From positions 3,472,001 to 3,536,000 of the forward strand of contig NZ_LT629692.1 in the NCBI RefSeq assembly GCF_900100885.1: 64,000 nucleotides of DNA, written 5' to 3'. Below, in pieces: positions 1-9,052 of this stretch (position 1 is its first letter; each line of letters starts with the position of its first letter). A program made the position numbers and the translations under genes. Origin of the DNA: Microbacterium pygmaeum (GTDB lineage: Bacteria > Actinomycetota > Actinomycetes > Actinomycetales > Microbacteriaceae). The notes beneath the pieces were generated by a model. It searched no databases, had not been told where the DNA came from, and saw nothing but the letters and a program-made list of their open reading frames with translations.

Positions 1-69
1 ATCAAGCCACCACATTAGGGTCAACCGTGATTGAGTCAAATGCCGTTGATCTGCCGACGAGCTCGTGAT

Positions 70-747
70 ATGGATGACTCGATGACTGATCTGGATTCCT
101 GCGCCGCCGTCTTCGCCGCTCTGGCCGATCGGACGCGCCTGGGCATCGTGGATCTGCTCACGCTCGGCGACCTGGCGTCGTCGGAGATCAGCCGGGACCT
201 GCGACTCGGCACGAATCTCGTCGCCCATCACCTGCACGTCCTCGAATCCGCCGGGATCATCGTGCGCTCACCGTCCGAGGCCGACAAGCGCCGAAACTAC
301 GTGTCGCTCCGCGCCGAGGTGTTCGAGACACTCGCGCCCCGAGCCATCCCCCTGCCGCCGAGAGTGCTCTTCGTGTGCACAGCCAACTCCGCCCGTTCTC
401 AGCTCGCAGAGGCGATCTGGCAGGACACCAGCACGGTGCCGTCCGCCTCAGCCGGCATCCGCCCCGCAGACGCCGTCAACGCAGGAGCCCTCGCGGCAGC
501 GCAGCGGCACGGCCTCCGCATCGACGACCGGCGTCGGCCCCGGCACGTCGACGATGCGCGGCAAGACGGCGACCTGGTGATCACCGTCTGCGATGCCGCA
601 CACGAACAGCTGCAGGGCCGTGACGATCTGCACTGGTCGATCCCCGACCCGGCAGTCGTGGGCACGCCGCTCGCGTTCGACGCCGTCTTCGACATGATCA
701 GTCACCGGATCCGGGCGCTCTCCGGCCGCTTGATTCCGGCCGCGTGA
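70..747 (+). CDS. ArsR-type HTH fused to low-molecular-weight phosphatase/arsenate reductase-like domain
   Basis: The protein is about 225 aa. Residues 14-82 form a winged HTH of the ArsR type (ALADRTRLGIVDLL, then VAHHLHVLESAG). From about residue 98 there is a LMW-phosphatase fold with the Cx5R loop CTANSARS (Cys103) and a C-terminal IPDP motif. Fusions of this kind are known in actinobacteria near arsenic genes. The usual ArsR metal site ELCVCDL is absent, so the inducer may be sensed elsewhere or be different. The start is uncertain: ATG at 70 or 82, or TTG at 31, and none has a strong ribosome site. The stop codon lies inside a 14-bp tandem repeat. Confidence 0.8.
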   Translation: MDDSMTDLDSCAAVFAALADRTRLGIVDLLTLGDLASSEISRDLRLGTNLVAHHLHVLESAGIIVRSPSEADKRRNYVSLRAEVFETLAPRAIPLPPRVLFVCTANSARSQLAEAIWQDTSTVPSASAGIRPADAVNAGALAAAQRHGLRIDDRRRPRHVDDARQDGDLVITVCDAAHEQLQGRDDLHWSIPDPAVVGTPLAFDAVFDMISHRIRALSGRLIPAA

Positions 748-800
748 TTCCGGCCGCGTGATTCCGGCCGCGTGATTCCGGCCGCGTGATCACGGCCGCG
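731..800. repeat. Five tandem copies of a 14-bp unit
   Basis: Unit TGATTCCGGCCGCG occurs four times exactly (731-744, 745-758, 759-772, 773-786), and a fifth copy (787-800) differs at two bases. The first unit encodes the last residues of the upstream gene and the second supplies its TGA stop. The array ends just before the 3' end of the convergent gene. Length variation by slippage would leave the upstream protein unchanged. Confidence 0.95.
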
Positions 801-809
801 CAGAACCGC

Positions 810-3554
810 TCACGGTGCACCCTCGTCGATCGCGGTGACCAGTTCGGCGCGCGCGAGCAGGAACTGCGGCGTGCCCAGGTAGCCGCTGTGCGTCCCGATC
901 TGCGTGAGGTAGCTGTCCCGGACGGATTCGGTGGCGCCCCGGTCGACCGGGTTCGACCGATAGGCGTAGACCGGGAACCCCAGGTAGTCGGTGCGCCGCC
1001 ACAGATTGCGCCATCGAGGAACGGATCGCGCGTGCGCGCCGAGCATCGCGGTGAGCGAGAGCTGGTCGACCTGGCCCGGTGCGGGCAGTGACGACGCCTC
1101 GAACTCCGCGAGGACCTGCTGTCGCCAGGGGTCGCGTCGCCAGAGCGACGGCCCGCGCACTCCGGGCACGCCGAGGATCTCTGGGCCGAAGACCGATGGG
1201 AAGAACCGGCTGAAGTATGCGCGCAGCTGGCTGCCGTAGGAGAGGAGCGCGAGGTGGTCGGCGCTGCGGGAGCCATGATCGCGGCCCTCGCCGATCATCT
1301 CGCCGCGCATCGAGAGCACGGTCGCCGCGGCGATCGTGGAGCCCATCGAGTGCGCGGTGAGGATCACCGACCGCGACCTCTTCGCTGCGGGGTCCGCGAG
1401 CCAGGCGCGAATACGCGCGGACAGCTCGGGAACCGCCCGCTCACCGAAGCAGGGCGGCGCGAAGGGGTGACCCGCGCGTGGGAAGAAGGCGACGACATCC
1501 CAGAACACGCCGAGGGGTCGCTCGCTGCTGGACGCTGCGTGCGCGGCGACGGCCCCCGCCGCGGCCAGAGCCACCGCTACCAGGATCGCGGTCGTCCCGC
1601 CTCGTATCGATGCCGGGACCATGTTCCAGCTCACGACGAGCGCCTTGACCTGCTCATAGACGAACGACGATGACAGGCTGAAGAATCCCATCGCGGCGAG
1701 GACCGCCAGCCAGCCGAAGAGCGGCTCTCCGCGATGAAGCAGATGCGAGCTGCGGCGCACGCCGACCGGTCGCGCGACATCGGGGGTCGGCATCCTCAAC
1801 CGCGGTGCATAGTCCCGGCGTGCCGGTACGAGGACGCCGCCGCGTTGCCGGATCTTCTCTGCGGTGTCGGCCGCCCCGTCCTTCTGATCGAGGGCCGGCA
1901 GCGAGTACCGGACGAAGCGGCTCAGGTTGAAGGCCAGCACGGCGACGATGAGGGCGATCAGCACGCCGACGATGCAGGCCAGGACCACGGCGAAACGCTC
2001 GTATGCGTCCGGCACGTTCCACAGGGCAGCCGGCGGCGGGGGCAGCGGCGTGCGCCAGATGTCCACGATCGGCGCCGAACCGGCGGGCGTGCCGAGAAAC
2101 GCCGCCACGCCCAGCACGAGGAGGCTCGACAGCGCCATCGAGGCGAACAGTGCGAGCATCATCGCGACGGTGGCGCCCTGACCCCGCCACGCTTCGAACC
2201 GGCGGTCGCCGCGGATCGTCCAGCCGTTCACGAGATGAGCGACCACGCATGCGGCCGCGATGCCGACCAGCCAGGGGCGCCAGTCCGCCCCCGTCGATCC
2301 CCAGATCGCAGGATCGAGATGCGTGGTGAGCAGCGCCGCCGCGCCGACGACGAGCAGAGCGGCGCTGAGGATGCGCCGACCGATGCCCGCGCGCGCCTTC
2401 CAGATCACGCCGGCGAGCGCGAGGAAGAAGGCGAGCACGATGAGGGCGATGGGCGTCGCCACGAGACCGAGGAAACCCGGGTGCGCGTCGGATTGCGGCG
2501 TGTGCCGGGTGAGCGCGAGGATCAGCCACGCGACGTAGCCCGAACCGGCCAGCACGAGGCACGCCATGGCCAGGCCGCGCTTGACCGCGGTGCCCGCTCC
2601 CGTCGAGGTGTGCGAGGAGATGACGACGAGGACGACGGCCCCCACCAGCAGCACCAGCGCTCCCAGTGCGAAGGACGCCGGCAACGGCTCCTGGAACGCC
2701 GCACCGAGGCAGTCGAGGGTGATCGCCGACGATTCCCGCCAGCATCCCGGAACACGCACGTACGCGGAATCCAGGCACAGCACGAACAGGACGAGGGCGA
2801 TGGATGCCGCCACGTGCAGCCACTCGGATGTCTGGCCGACCCGCGACACCGACCAGAAGCCGCGCGTCGCCAGCAGCGGCAGACCCTCCTCATCCGGAGT
2901 GTCACCCAGGCCCGCTCCGAAACGCTTCACGGGCTCCTCGAACCGCACGCGGCCACGGCGCCCGATGACGTAGAGAATCACCACCGCGGCGATCGGAGCG
3001 ACGCCGAGCAGCGCCGCCCTGCCGTCTCGCGAAAGTTCGCGGAGCCCGTCGAAGACCGGCGGCAGGGCAGCGCACACCTGCACTTCCTGCGGGAAGCATT
3101 GGATCGCGATCAGGTCGATCGCGACCGAGCTGAACGCGGCGACCGCGATCAGCGTCAGCACGAGCCCGAACACCCTCACGGTCGCCGCGCCCGGTCCGCC
3201 GTCCCAGGTCTGCGCACCGGCGTTCTTCTGGGACCCGATCGAGCGGGTCCAGTAGGCGAGATTCGCCAGGGCATACGGCAGCAGGAGGAACCAGCCGAGA
3301 TGCACCAGGACGCGGCCGATGACCGCCAGCGCGCCACCCCCGGTCCGAGCCTGCGCGCCCCACGAGAACGCCTCGGTGGTCGCGATGCCCTGCGCGGGGG
3401 CATCATCGGTGCGCACCCAGAACGAGCCGAGTTCGTCTCCGGTCCGTCTGGAGATCTTGTCGGGCGTGGTCTGCAGCATCTCGGCCGGCGGCGTGTTGAG
3501 CACGCCGTGCACTCTGATCTCGAGGATCTCCGGCGGTCGGTGCTTGGCGAACAT
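810..3554 (-). CDS. Large multi-pass membrane protein with an alpha/beta-hydrolase-like nucleophile motif
   Basis: The protein is 914 aa, starting at the ATG of MFAKHRPPEILEIRVHGV. The N-terminal IRVHGV segment resembles the first strand of lipase-like proteins. A long middle part has many hydrophobic stretches (roughly residues 60-560), and the C-terminal third holds AHSMG with Ser736 in a GxSxG-like elbow. This suggests an integral-membrane serine hydrolase of unknown substrate. Similar long hypothetical proteins occur in actinobacteria. I cannot identify the Asp/His partners or a substrate. It stands alone, convergent with the ArsR fusion. Confidence 0.75.
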   Translation of the reverse strand: MFAKHRPPEILEIRVHGVLNTPPAEMLQTTPDKISRRTGDELGSFWVRTDDAPAQGIATTEAFSWGAQARTGGGALAVIGRVLVHLGWFLLLPYALANLAYWTRSIGSQKNAGAQTWDGGPGAATVRVFGLVLTLIAVAAFSSVAIDLIAIQCFPQEVQVCAALPPVFDGLRELSRDGRAALLGVAPIAAVVILYVIGRRGRVRFEEPVKRFGAGLGDTPDEEGLPLLATRGFWSVSRVGQTSEWLHVAASIALVLFVLCLDSAYVRVPGCWRESSAITLDCLGAAFQEPLPASFALGALVLLVGAVVLVVISSHTSTGAGTAVKRGLAMACLVLAGSGYVAWLILALTRHTPQSDAHPGFLGLVATPIALIVLAFFLALAGVIWKARAGIGRRILSAALLVVGAAALLTTHLDPAIWGSTGADWRPWLVGIAAACVVAHLVNGWTIRGDRRFEAWRGQGATVAMMLALFASMALSSLLVLGVAAFLGTPAGSAPIVDIWRTPLPPPPAALWNVPDAYERFAVVLACIVGVLIALIVAVLAFNLSRFVRYSLPALDQKDGAADTAEKIRQRGGVLVPARRDYAPRLRMPTPDVARPVGVRRSSHLLHRGEPLFGWLAVLAAMGFFSLSSSFVYEQVKALVVSWNMVPASIRGGTTAILVAVALAAAGAVAAHAASSSERPLGVFWDVVAFFPRAGHPFAPPCFGERAVPELSARIRAWLADPAAKRSRSVILTAHSMGSTIAAATVLSMRGEMIGEGRDHGSRSADHLALLSYGSQLRAYFSRFFPSVFGPEILGVPGVRGPSLWRRDPWRQQVLAEFEASSLPAPGQVDQLSLTAMLGAHARSVPRWRNLWRRTDYLGFPVYAYRSNPVDRGATESVRDSYLTQIGTHSGYLGTPQFLLARAELVTAIDEGAP

Positions 3555-3589
3555 GGGCTGTCCCCTTCGATCCGCGCGTGACGCAGATG

Positions 3590-4393
3590 CTAGACCTGAG
3601 GGCGGGCGCGTGCCCCTGATACATCCGGTCGCGCCGGCACGATGCCCCTCGCCGCCCACGCCGAACCCGCCACCTCGAACGGCGCGGGCGGCATCTGCTC
3701 TCGCAGCGTGCGCTCCAGGCTCTCGCGGCCGGCGTCATCCAGCGAGGTGATGTAGGCGCCGACCGGCCCAGCGCCGCGGAGGTACGGCTCCCACCAGTCC
3801 TCGAACGTGGGATGCGTGACACGAACGGTCAGCACGGTCTCGGTCACCTCCCGCAGACCCGCGCCGATCAGGTAGTCCTTCAGCTGACCGGCCCGTGTGC
3901 CGGGCAGATCGGCCTCGTTCGGGGCGTCCGGGTCGGTCGCAGAGAGCACATCCCAGAACGGGCTCAGCGGGCTCGCGCCTCCCCCGTGATCCCAGACGCA
4001 TGCCGCGACGACGCCGCCGTCACGGGTGACCCGCGCCATCTCGCCCAGATCGTGCACCGGATCGGCGAGGAAGTGCACCACCAGCTGTGCCAGCGACACG
4101 TCGAACGCCGCGTCCGGGAACGGAAGCGCGCCCGCCCGCGCGACCGCTATCCGTGCGTCGGGAAATCGCTCCTGTGCCGCTGTCGCATACGAGAGGGACG
4201 GGTCGACGGCCGCCACCGATGAGGCACCGAGGCGGGTGACCAGTTCCGCAGTCAGCGCACCGGGCCCGCAGCCGACGTCCAGCACGCGCTGGCCGGCGCG
4301 CACGTCGGCGAAGTCGGCGAACGGTCCGCTCAGCCCTGTGGAGTAGCGACCCATGAAGCGGTCGTAGTCCACCGCTGCGCCATCGAATCCCAT
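3590..4393 (-). CDS. Class I SAM-dependent methyltransferase
   Basis: The protein is 267 aa. The SAM-binding motif I is VLDVGCGPG (residues 37-45), followed by an acidic motif (VAAVDPS) and LPFPDAAFDVSLAQLVVHF, typical of the UbiE/Methyltransf_11 group. The start at the ATG of MGFDGAAVDYDRFMGRY fits the family, and the upstream open frame has no family resemblance. The substrate is unknown. It lies 35 bp upstream of the large membrane protein on the same strand and may be co-transcribed with it. Confidence 0.85.
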   Translation of the reverse strand: MGFDGAAVDYDRFMGRYSTGLSGPFADFADVRAGQRVLDVGCGPGALTAELVTRLGASSVAAVDPSLSYATAAQERFPDARIAVARAGALPFPDAAFDVSLAQLVVHFLADPVHDLGEMARVTRDGGVVAACVWDHGGGASPLSPFWDVLSATDPDAPNEADLPGTRAGQLKDYLIGAGLREVTETVLTVRVTHPTFEDWWEPYLRGAGPVGAYITSLDDAGRESLERTLREQMPPAPFEVAGSAWAARGIVPARPDVSGARARPQV

Positions 4394-4572
4394 GGCCACA
4401 CCGTAGGACTGCGGGGTCCCGCGCGAAAGGGTGTGCGTGCTCTGTGCCCGTGTTCGAGCCACAGCCGGTTCACCCAATCGATTAGCACACCCCGCGCGCT
4501 CGTGCACCCCCGGCTCGCGCTGGGTGCCTGTCGAGCAGGATGGGATGCCACCCCCTCGACGAGACGAGTATC

Positions 4573-5514
4573 ATGCCCACGCGCATCGCGATCATCTACA
4601 ACCCGACCAAGACCGGGAAGGAGACCCTCGCGTCCGGCCTCGCGACGGCCTCCGCTGACGATGCCGACCTGGACGTGCGGTGGTGGGCGACCAGCGCCGA
4701 TGACCCCGGGCAGGGCGTCGCGAAGGATGCCTTGGCCGACGGCGCCGATCTGGTCATCGTCGCAGGAGGCGACGGCACCGTCCGCGCGGTCGCCGAGCAC
4801 CTGGCCGATGCGGAGGCGACCGCGGAGTTGGGCATCGTCCCGCTCGGCACCGGCAACCTGCTCGCACGCAATCTCGATGTCCCGCTCAACGACGTGCCCG
4901 CCGCCCTCACCCGCGCCCTGTCGGGTGACGCTCGGCCGGTCGATGTCGGCTGGGTCGAGGTCGACCTCGACGCGGGCAGGGAGCGCCACGGGTTCGTCGT
5001 GATGGTCGGCTTCGGCATCGACGCGCACATGATCGCCGAGACCGACGACGACCTGAAGGACAAGGCGGGCTGGCTGGCATACGTCGAGTCGCTCGGGCGT
5101 GCGCTGTCGGCGAGCGAAATCGTCCCGTTCCACATCACGAAGGATGACGAGCCCGGTCGCGACGAGGAGGGCCACACGCTGCTGATCGCGAACTGCGGCA
5201 CGCTGCAGGGCGGCCTGACCCTCCTCCCGGACGCCGACCCCTCCGACGGCGAGCTGGACTACCTCGTGCTCAGCGCGGAGGGCTTCGGAGAGTGGGCGGG
5301 GACGCTGAAGACCATGGTCTGGGACAACGGACTGAAGCGGATGCTGTCGAAGGACGACTCCACGACGAGCACGGATGCCGTGAACCACGGTCGCGCGAAG
5401 AAGCTCGAGGTCACACTCCCCGAAGTCCGCGCGTTCGAGATCGACGGCGAGGAGATCGGCGACACCCGCGCGTTCACGGTGTCGATCCAGCCCGCCGCGA
5501 TCCGCGTCCGCTGA
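4573..5514 (+). CDS. Diacylglycerol kinase-family lipid kinase
   Basis: The protein is 313 aa and starts at the ATG of MPTRIAIIYNPTKTGK. It shows the DAGK catalytic signature GGDGT (residues 65-69) and the PLGTGNLLARN motif (90-100) used for nucleotide binding. The C-terminal half is the beta-rich lipid-binding part ending in a DGE segment (FEIDGEEIGD), as in YegS/DgkB proteins. It probably phosphorylates diacylglycerol or a related lipid at the inner face of the membrane. It is divergent from the methyltransferase, with about 180 bp between starts. The 3' side leads directly into a repeat array. Confidence 0.88.
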   Translation: MPTRIAIIYNPTKTGKETLASGLATASADDADLDVRWWATSADDPGQGVAKDALADGADLVIVAGGDGTVRAVAEHLADAEATAELGIVPLGTGNLLARNLDVPLNDVPAALTRALSGDARPVDVGWVEVDLDAGRERHGFVVMVGFGIDAHMIAETDDDLKDKAGWLAYVESLGRALSASEIVPFHITKDDEPGRDEEGHTLLIANCGTLQGGLTLLPDADPSDGELDYLVLSAEGFGEWAGTLKTMVWDNGLKRMLSKDDSTTSTDAVNHGRAKKLEVTLPEVRAFEIDGEEIGDTRAFTVSIQPAAIRVR

Positions 5515-5597
5515 CCCGCGACGAGGAGTCCGCGCACGCAGAAGCGGGGTACGCAGCGCTCCCTGAACGTTATCGAGTGGTGATCGCATCGCGCGAA

Positions 5598-5869
5598 GGT
5601 GGCAGTTGCTGCGGCCTCGAAGAACCGCACGCCGCACGAGCTGCCACCCCACTGTGGGCGCCGCGAGCCGAGGTGGCAGGTTCTGCGGCATCGAAGAACC
5701 GCACGCCGCACGAGCTGCCACCCGTCGCCGGCATGCCAAGCCGAGGTGGCAGTTCCTGCAGCCTCCAGGAGCCGCACCCCGCACGAGCTGCCACCCCGTC
5801 GCGGGCACGCCAAGCCGAGGTGGCAGTTCCTGCTGGTTCAGCCGGGCTGAGTGCGCACGAACTGCCACC
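5598..5869. repeat. Array A: four 51-bp imperfect palindromes at a 73-74 bp period
   Basis: Units lie at 5598-5648, 5672-5722, 5745-5795 and 5819-5869. Each is exactly 51 bp, opens with GGTGGCAG and closes with CTGCCACC, and can fold into a hairpin with arms of about 15 bases. The linkers are 23, 22 and 23 bp and end in the same GCCGA. The array fills most of the 457-bp gap between a diacylglycerol kinase gene and a convergent membrane gene. I see no coding gene there. A second array of the same family lies at 45.7-46.3 kb. Confidence 0.92.
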
Positions 5870-5971
5870 ACCAGGCAAGTCACCCCTGCTGCCGACCCGG
5901 TCGAGCGAGTGCGTGCAACGAGGCGCCCGAATGTGTCCTGAGGTGACGCGGACGACCCCCGCCCCTCGAGA

Positions 5972-6487
5972 TCACGCCTTCTCGGCGTCGGTCCAGGGCC
6001 GAAGGCGCGGCATCCATCCGCGGACGTGCCGCCGGTACCTCCGGTACTCGTCGCCGTAGGTCGCTGCGAGTGTCGGCTCCTCGTAGAAGCGCACGAACAG
6101 GAACACCGCAGCGAAGGCCAGCGCCGCATAGATCACGGTCGCCGTGCTGGCGAACAGCAGCGCCTGCCCCAGGATGATCGCGAGAACCGCGAGGTACATC
6201 GGGTTGCGGACGAACCGGTACGGCCCGATGACCACCAGGTGCGCCGTGGGGACGGGCGGCGCAGGTGTGCCGTCCGCGCGAGCGAAGCGGATGAAGGCGT
6301 CCAGCAGCACGACGACGCCGCTGCCGATCAGCAGCACCGAGACGATCGCGACCGGGACGAGCCACGGCGGAGACCACGGGATGCGCCAGCCGGTCAGGAG
6401 CCAGGGGATCAGCCCGGCGACGATTCCGGGCGCGAGCGCGAGGAAGATCATCGTACCGGCCCATGCCCGCACGCGGACGGCGTTCAT
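5972..6487 (-). CDS. Isoprenylcysteine carboxyl methyltransferase-family membrane protein
   Basis: The protein is 171 aa, starting at the ATG of MNAVRVRAWAG. It has about four or five hydrophobic segments and the ICMT/PEMT-like core GPYRFVRNPMYLA, followed by FYEEPTLAATYGDEYRRY. In this family these segments bind SAM and the membrane substrate. The bacterial substrate is unknown (a lipid or small thiol is plausible). It lies alone, convergent with the repeat array and about 40 bp from the phytochrome gene on the same strand. Confidence 0.8.
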   Translation of the reverse strand: MNAVRVRAWAGTMIFLALAPGIVAGLIPWLLTGWRIPWSPPWLVPVAIVSVLLIGSGVVVLLDAFIRFARADGTPAPPVPTAHLVVIGPYRFVRNPMYLAVLAIILGQALLFASTATVIYAALAFAAVFLFVRFYEEPTLAATYGDEYRRYRRHVRGWMPRLRPWTDAEKA

Positions 6488-6524
6488 GGCGCCGATGGTA
6501 GTCCCGGCGGCGACTGTCGTGGGG

Positions 6525-8516
6525 TCAGCGAGACGAGCGGTTGCGCCCGCCCTGCTTGGCCCGGTACATCGCCTGGTCGGCTGCACGCAGCGCATCCAGC
6601 GCGGTGTCGCCGGCGCTCACCGTGGTCGCGCCCACCGAGGCTGCGACCTCGAGCGTGAGCGTCTCGAGCACGATCGGCTCGTGGATCGCCTCGCGGATGC
6701 GCTCGGCGACCACCAGGACGTGCTCGTCGTCGGCGCGGTCGCAGAGCACGACGAACTCGTCGCCGCCGATGCGCGCCACCGTGTCGCCGGCGCGCGTGGC
6801 ATCTTGGATCCGCTTCCCCACGGCCGCCAGGACGGAGTCGCCGACGTCGTGGCCGAACGCGTCGTTGATCTGCTTGAACCGATCGAGGTCGATGAACAGC
6901 ACCGACAGGTCGCCCACCGCCTCCGGATCGATGGCGGCGTCGAGCTGTTCCATCAGACCTCGGCGGTTGGGCAGGCCTGTGAGCGAGTCACGCATCGCCA
7001 GATGGGCCAGCTCGGACTCGATCCGGCGGAACAGGGCGCCCTCCAGATCGCGAGCCAGCTCGACGGCCTCGCCGACCAGATCTCCCCATGGCGCCGAGCT
7101 GCCTGTGACCCCGGCCGTCCATGATGAGAATGAATTGCGGGGTGACAGCGGTGTCCGCCGGTTCGCGGTCGTCTGGTCTCCCAGCCAGTTCACCTCACGG
7201 AGGATCTCGTCGCGGAAGAAGGCGAGGAAGTCGCCCGCACCGCCGATGTGCACCACGAGGGCGCCGGTGACGGAGGGGACGACGCGCGCCAGGTCGGGAT
7301 CATCCGTCCGCAGCGACTCCGTGACATACAGCCCGCCGCGCGCGCCCGGGCGTGTGGCGCGGTACAGCGCCTCGAGTTCGGAAATCGACGGCACCGACCC
7401 GATGCTGTGCGTCTGCCCGTCGATGCACGCGACCGCGCCGTCGGCCTCGATCACGTCGAGGACCGTGAGGCGGCCGCTCACCAGCGACCGGGCGAGGTCG
7501 TCGGCGTCCGCGATCTGCAGGATCAGGTCGGTGCGCCGCCGTCGGATGGCCGCCTGCCGTTGCAGCTGCGCGACCCGATCCAGCGCGCTCAACTGGAGCG
7601 CCACCTGACCGGCGAGCACCTCCATCCCGCGTCGGAGGATGAACGGCACGCGAAGCGTGGACCGATGGGCGCAGGTGATCATGCCGATGAGGACGCCGTC
7701 GCGGACCATCGAGAAGGACAGCGTCGAATCCTGTCCCATGTTCCGCATGAACTGCAGGTGGTGCGGAGAAACGCTGCGCAGCTCCGCGCTGCTCAGATCC
7801 AGCGGCGACCGGCCGGAAGCGTCGTCGACGCTGAGCAGGTCGACGCTGTCGGTCGAGGTGCCCACGATCGCGCGCGAGAGCTTCGTCAGGTAGAGCTCGC
7901 GAGCCTGGGCGGGAATATCGGATGCCGGGAAATGCAGCCCCAGGTAGGGCTCCATGTCATCGGCGCGGGCTTCGGCGACGACCTCGCCGTGCGCGTCCGG
8001 GTGGAAGTGGTAGACCATCACCCGGTCGAAGCCCGTCAGTTCGCGCAGTTCCCGGGCGGTCTCCGCGCGCAGCGACCGGCTGTCGGCGCTGTGGGCGAGC
8101 CGTTGGATGATCGCGTACAGGGCCGAGGTCGTCTGCTGCAGCGTGCGCGGCAGCACCGGCTCGAACTCGATCACGACGGTCTCGCCGACCTCGTGCACCA
8201 TCACATCGAATGCCGCGGACGCGGTCGCGAACATCAGCGGATTCGCACCGCCGGTCGCCACGAAGTGCTGGATCGTCGAGGCGAACTCCGCGCCCACGAC
8301 GCGTGCCAGGGGTTCGCCCAGCGGATCGGCGCATCCGAGCATCGCCGCGCAGTTCTCGCTGGCGACCTCGATGACGAACCGCTCGCGATCCACGCCGAGC
8401 AGCACGCCGTGCGGCTGGATCGCACCGGGGGTGCGGATCGGCTCCCGCGAACATTCCTCGAGGCGTCGCCGCTCGTCCTCACCGACGTCGGCGCCGGTCA
8501 GGGGAAGAGAGCTCAC
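6525..8516 (-). CDS. Bacteriophytochrome-type photoreceptor with C-terminal GGDEF diguanylate cyclase
   Basis: The protein is 663 aa. The PAS region starts with ECSREPIRTPGAIQPHG; Cys22 sits where bacteriophytochromes attach biliverdin. The GAF region has FPASDIPAQAR (196-206) and SPHHLQFMRNMG (250-261), both chromophore-pocket signatures. A PHY region follows with the tongue motif PRNSF (459-463). The GGDEF domain (about 508-660) has FIDLDRFKQIND, an intact GGDEF (584-588), and an RAGD inhibitory site (575-578) five residues before it. The predicted role is red/far-red-controlled synthesis of cyclic di-GMP with product feedback. No heme oxygenase for biliverdin lies in the window. Confidence 0.9.
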   Translation of the reverse strand: MSSLPLTGADVGEDERRRLEECSREPIRTPGAIQPHGVLLGVDRERFVIEVASENCAAMLGCADPLGEPLARVVGAEFASTIQHFVATGGANPLMFATASAAFDVMVHEVGETVVIEFEPVLPRTLQQTTSALYAIIQRLAHSADSRSLRAETARELRELTGFDRVMVYHFHPDAHGEVVAEARADDMEPYLGLHFPASDIPAQARELYLTKLSRAIVGTSTDSVDLLSVDDASGRSPLDLSSAELRSVSPHHLQFMRNMGQDSTLSFSMVRDGVLIGMITCAHRSTLRVPFILRRGMEVLAGQVALQLSALDRVAQLQRQAAIRRRRTDLILQIADADDLARSLVSGRLTVLDVIEADGAVACIDGQTHSIGSVPSISELEALYRATRPGARGGLYVTESLRTDDPDLARVVPSVTGALVVHIGGAGDFLAFFRDEILREVNWLGDQTTANRRTPLSPRNSFSSWTAGVTGSSAPWGDLVGEAVELARDLEGALFRRIESELAHLAMRDSLTGLPNRRGLMEQLDAAIDPEAVGDLSVLFIDLDRFKQINDAFGHDVGDSVLAAVGKRIQDATRAGDTVARIGGDEFVVLCDRADDEHVLVVAERIREAIHEPIVLETLTLEVAASVGATTVSAGDTALDALRAADQAMYRAKQGGRNRSSR

Positions 8517-8559
8517 GGGACGATTCTGTCAAGGATGGACGACATCCGGCGCACGAGAC

Positions 8560-8958
8560 TCAGTCGGCCGAGTAGTCGTGGAACCAGGACGTGTCGGGCC
8601 GCACCAGGAAAGCGGTGTGGGCCGAGCGGTCGAAGTACGGCTTCCCCGCGTATTTCTGCGAGATCGGGTCGATGATCTCGAACGCGGCGTCGCCCGTGAT
8701 CCGCTCGACCGCCTCTCCGCGCACGAAGGCCATGTCCAGCGGGTTGTCCGGCGCGGTGATCGAGAACGCCACGCGCGGGTCGGCCTGGACGTTCTCGTCC
8801 TTGCGCGACCCCGCGACGCTGAAGAAGGCGAGCCGGTCGCCTTCGACGCCGATCCACACCGGCACCGAGTGCGGCGCCCCATCCGGCATCAGCGTCGCCA
8901 CGTGCGCCACGGCATCCCGCTCGAAATACGGTCGTACGTCATCCCAAGAAGTGGTCAT
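8560..8958 (-). CDS. Pyridoxamine 5'-phosphate oxidase-family protein
   Basis: The protein is 132 aa, starting at the ATG of MTTSWDDVRPYFERDAVAHVAT. It has the split-barrel flavin-binding pattern of the PNPOx-like family: VATLMPDGAPHSVPVWI, then LAFFSVAGSRKDENVQADPRVAFSI. In actinobacteria such short proteins often bind F420 or FMN and reduce diverse substrates. The substrate cannot be read from sequence. It sits between the phytochrome gene and a divergent dehydrogenase gene. Confidence 0.82.
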   Translation of the reverse strand: MTTSWDDVRPYFERDAVAHVATLMPDGAPHSVPVWIGVEGDRLAFFSVAGSRKDENVQADPRVAFSITAPDNPLDMAFVRGEAVERITGDAAFEIIDPISQKYAGKPYFDRSAHTAFLVRPDTSWFHDYSAD

Positions 8959-9052
8959 GCCTCCACAGCACCGCGTGCGCCGGGAAGACGCAACCCCTTG
9001 AGCTCCGTCGCCCCGGCGGACTGCATCGCCCTGCATTCGGTAGCGTTCGGGC

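Noticed and set aside
1734..3581. Long forward open frame opposite the large membrane protein
   Set aside because: Its translation is Arg/Asp/Gln-rich with no hydrophobic pattern or motif, typical of antisense frames in high-GC DNA.
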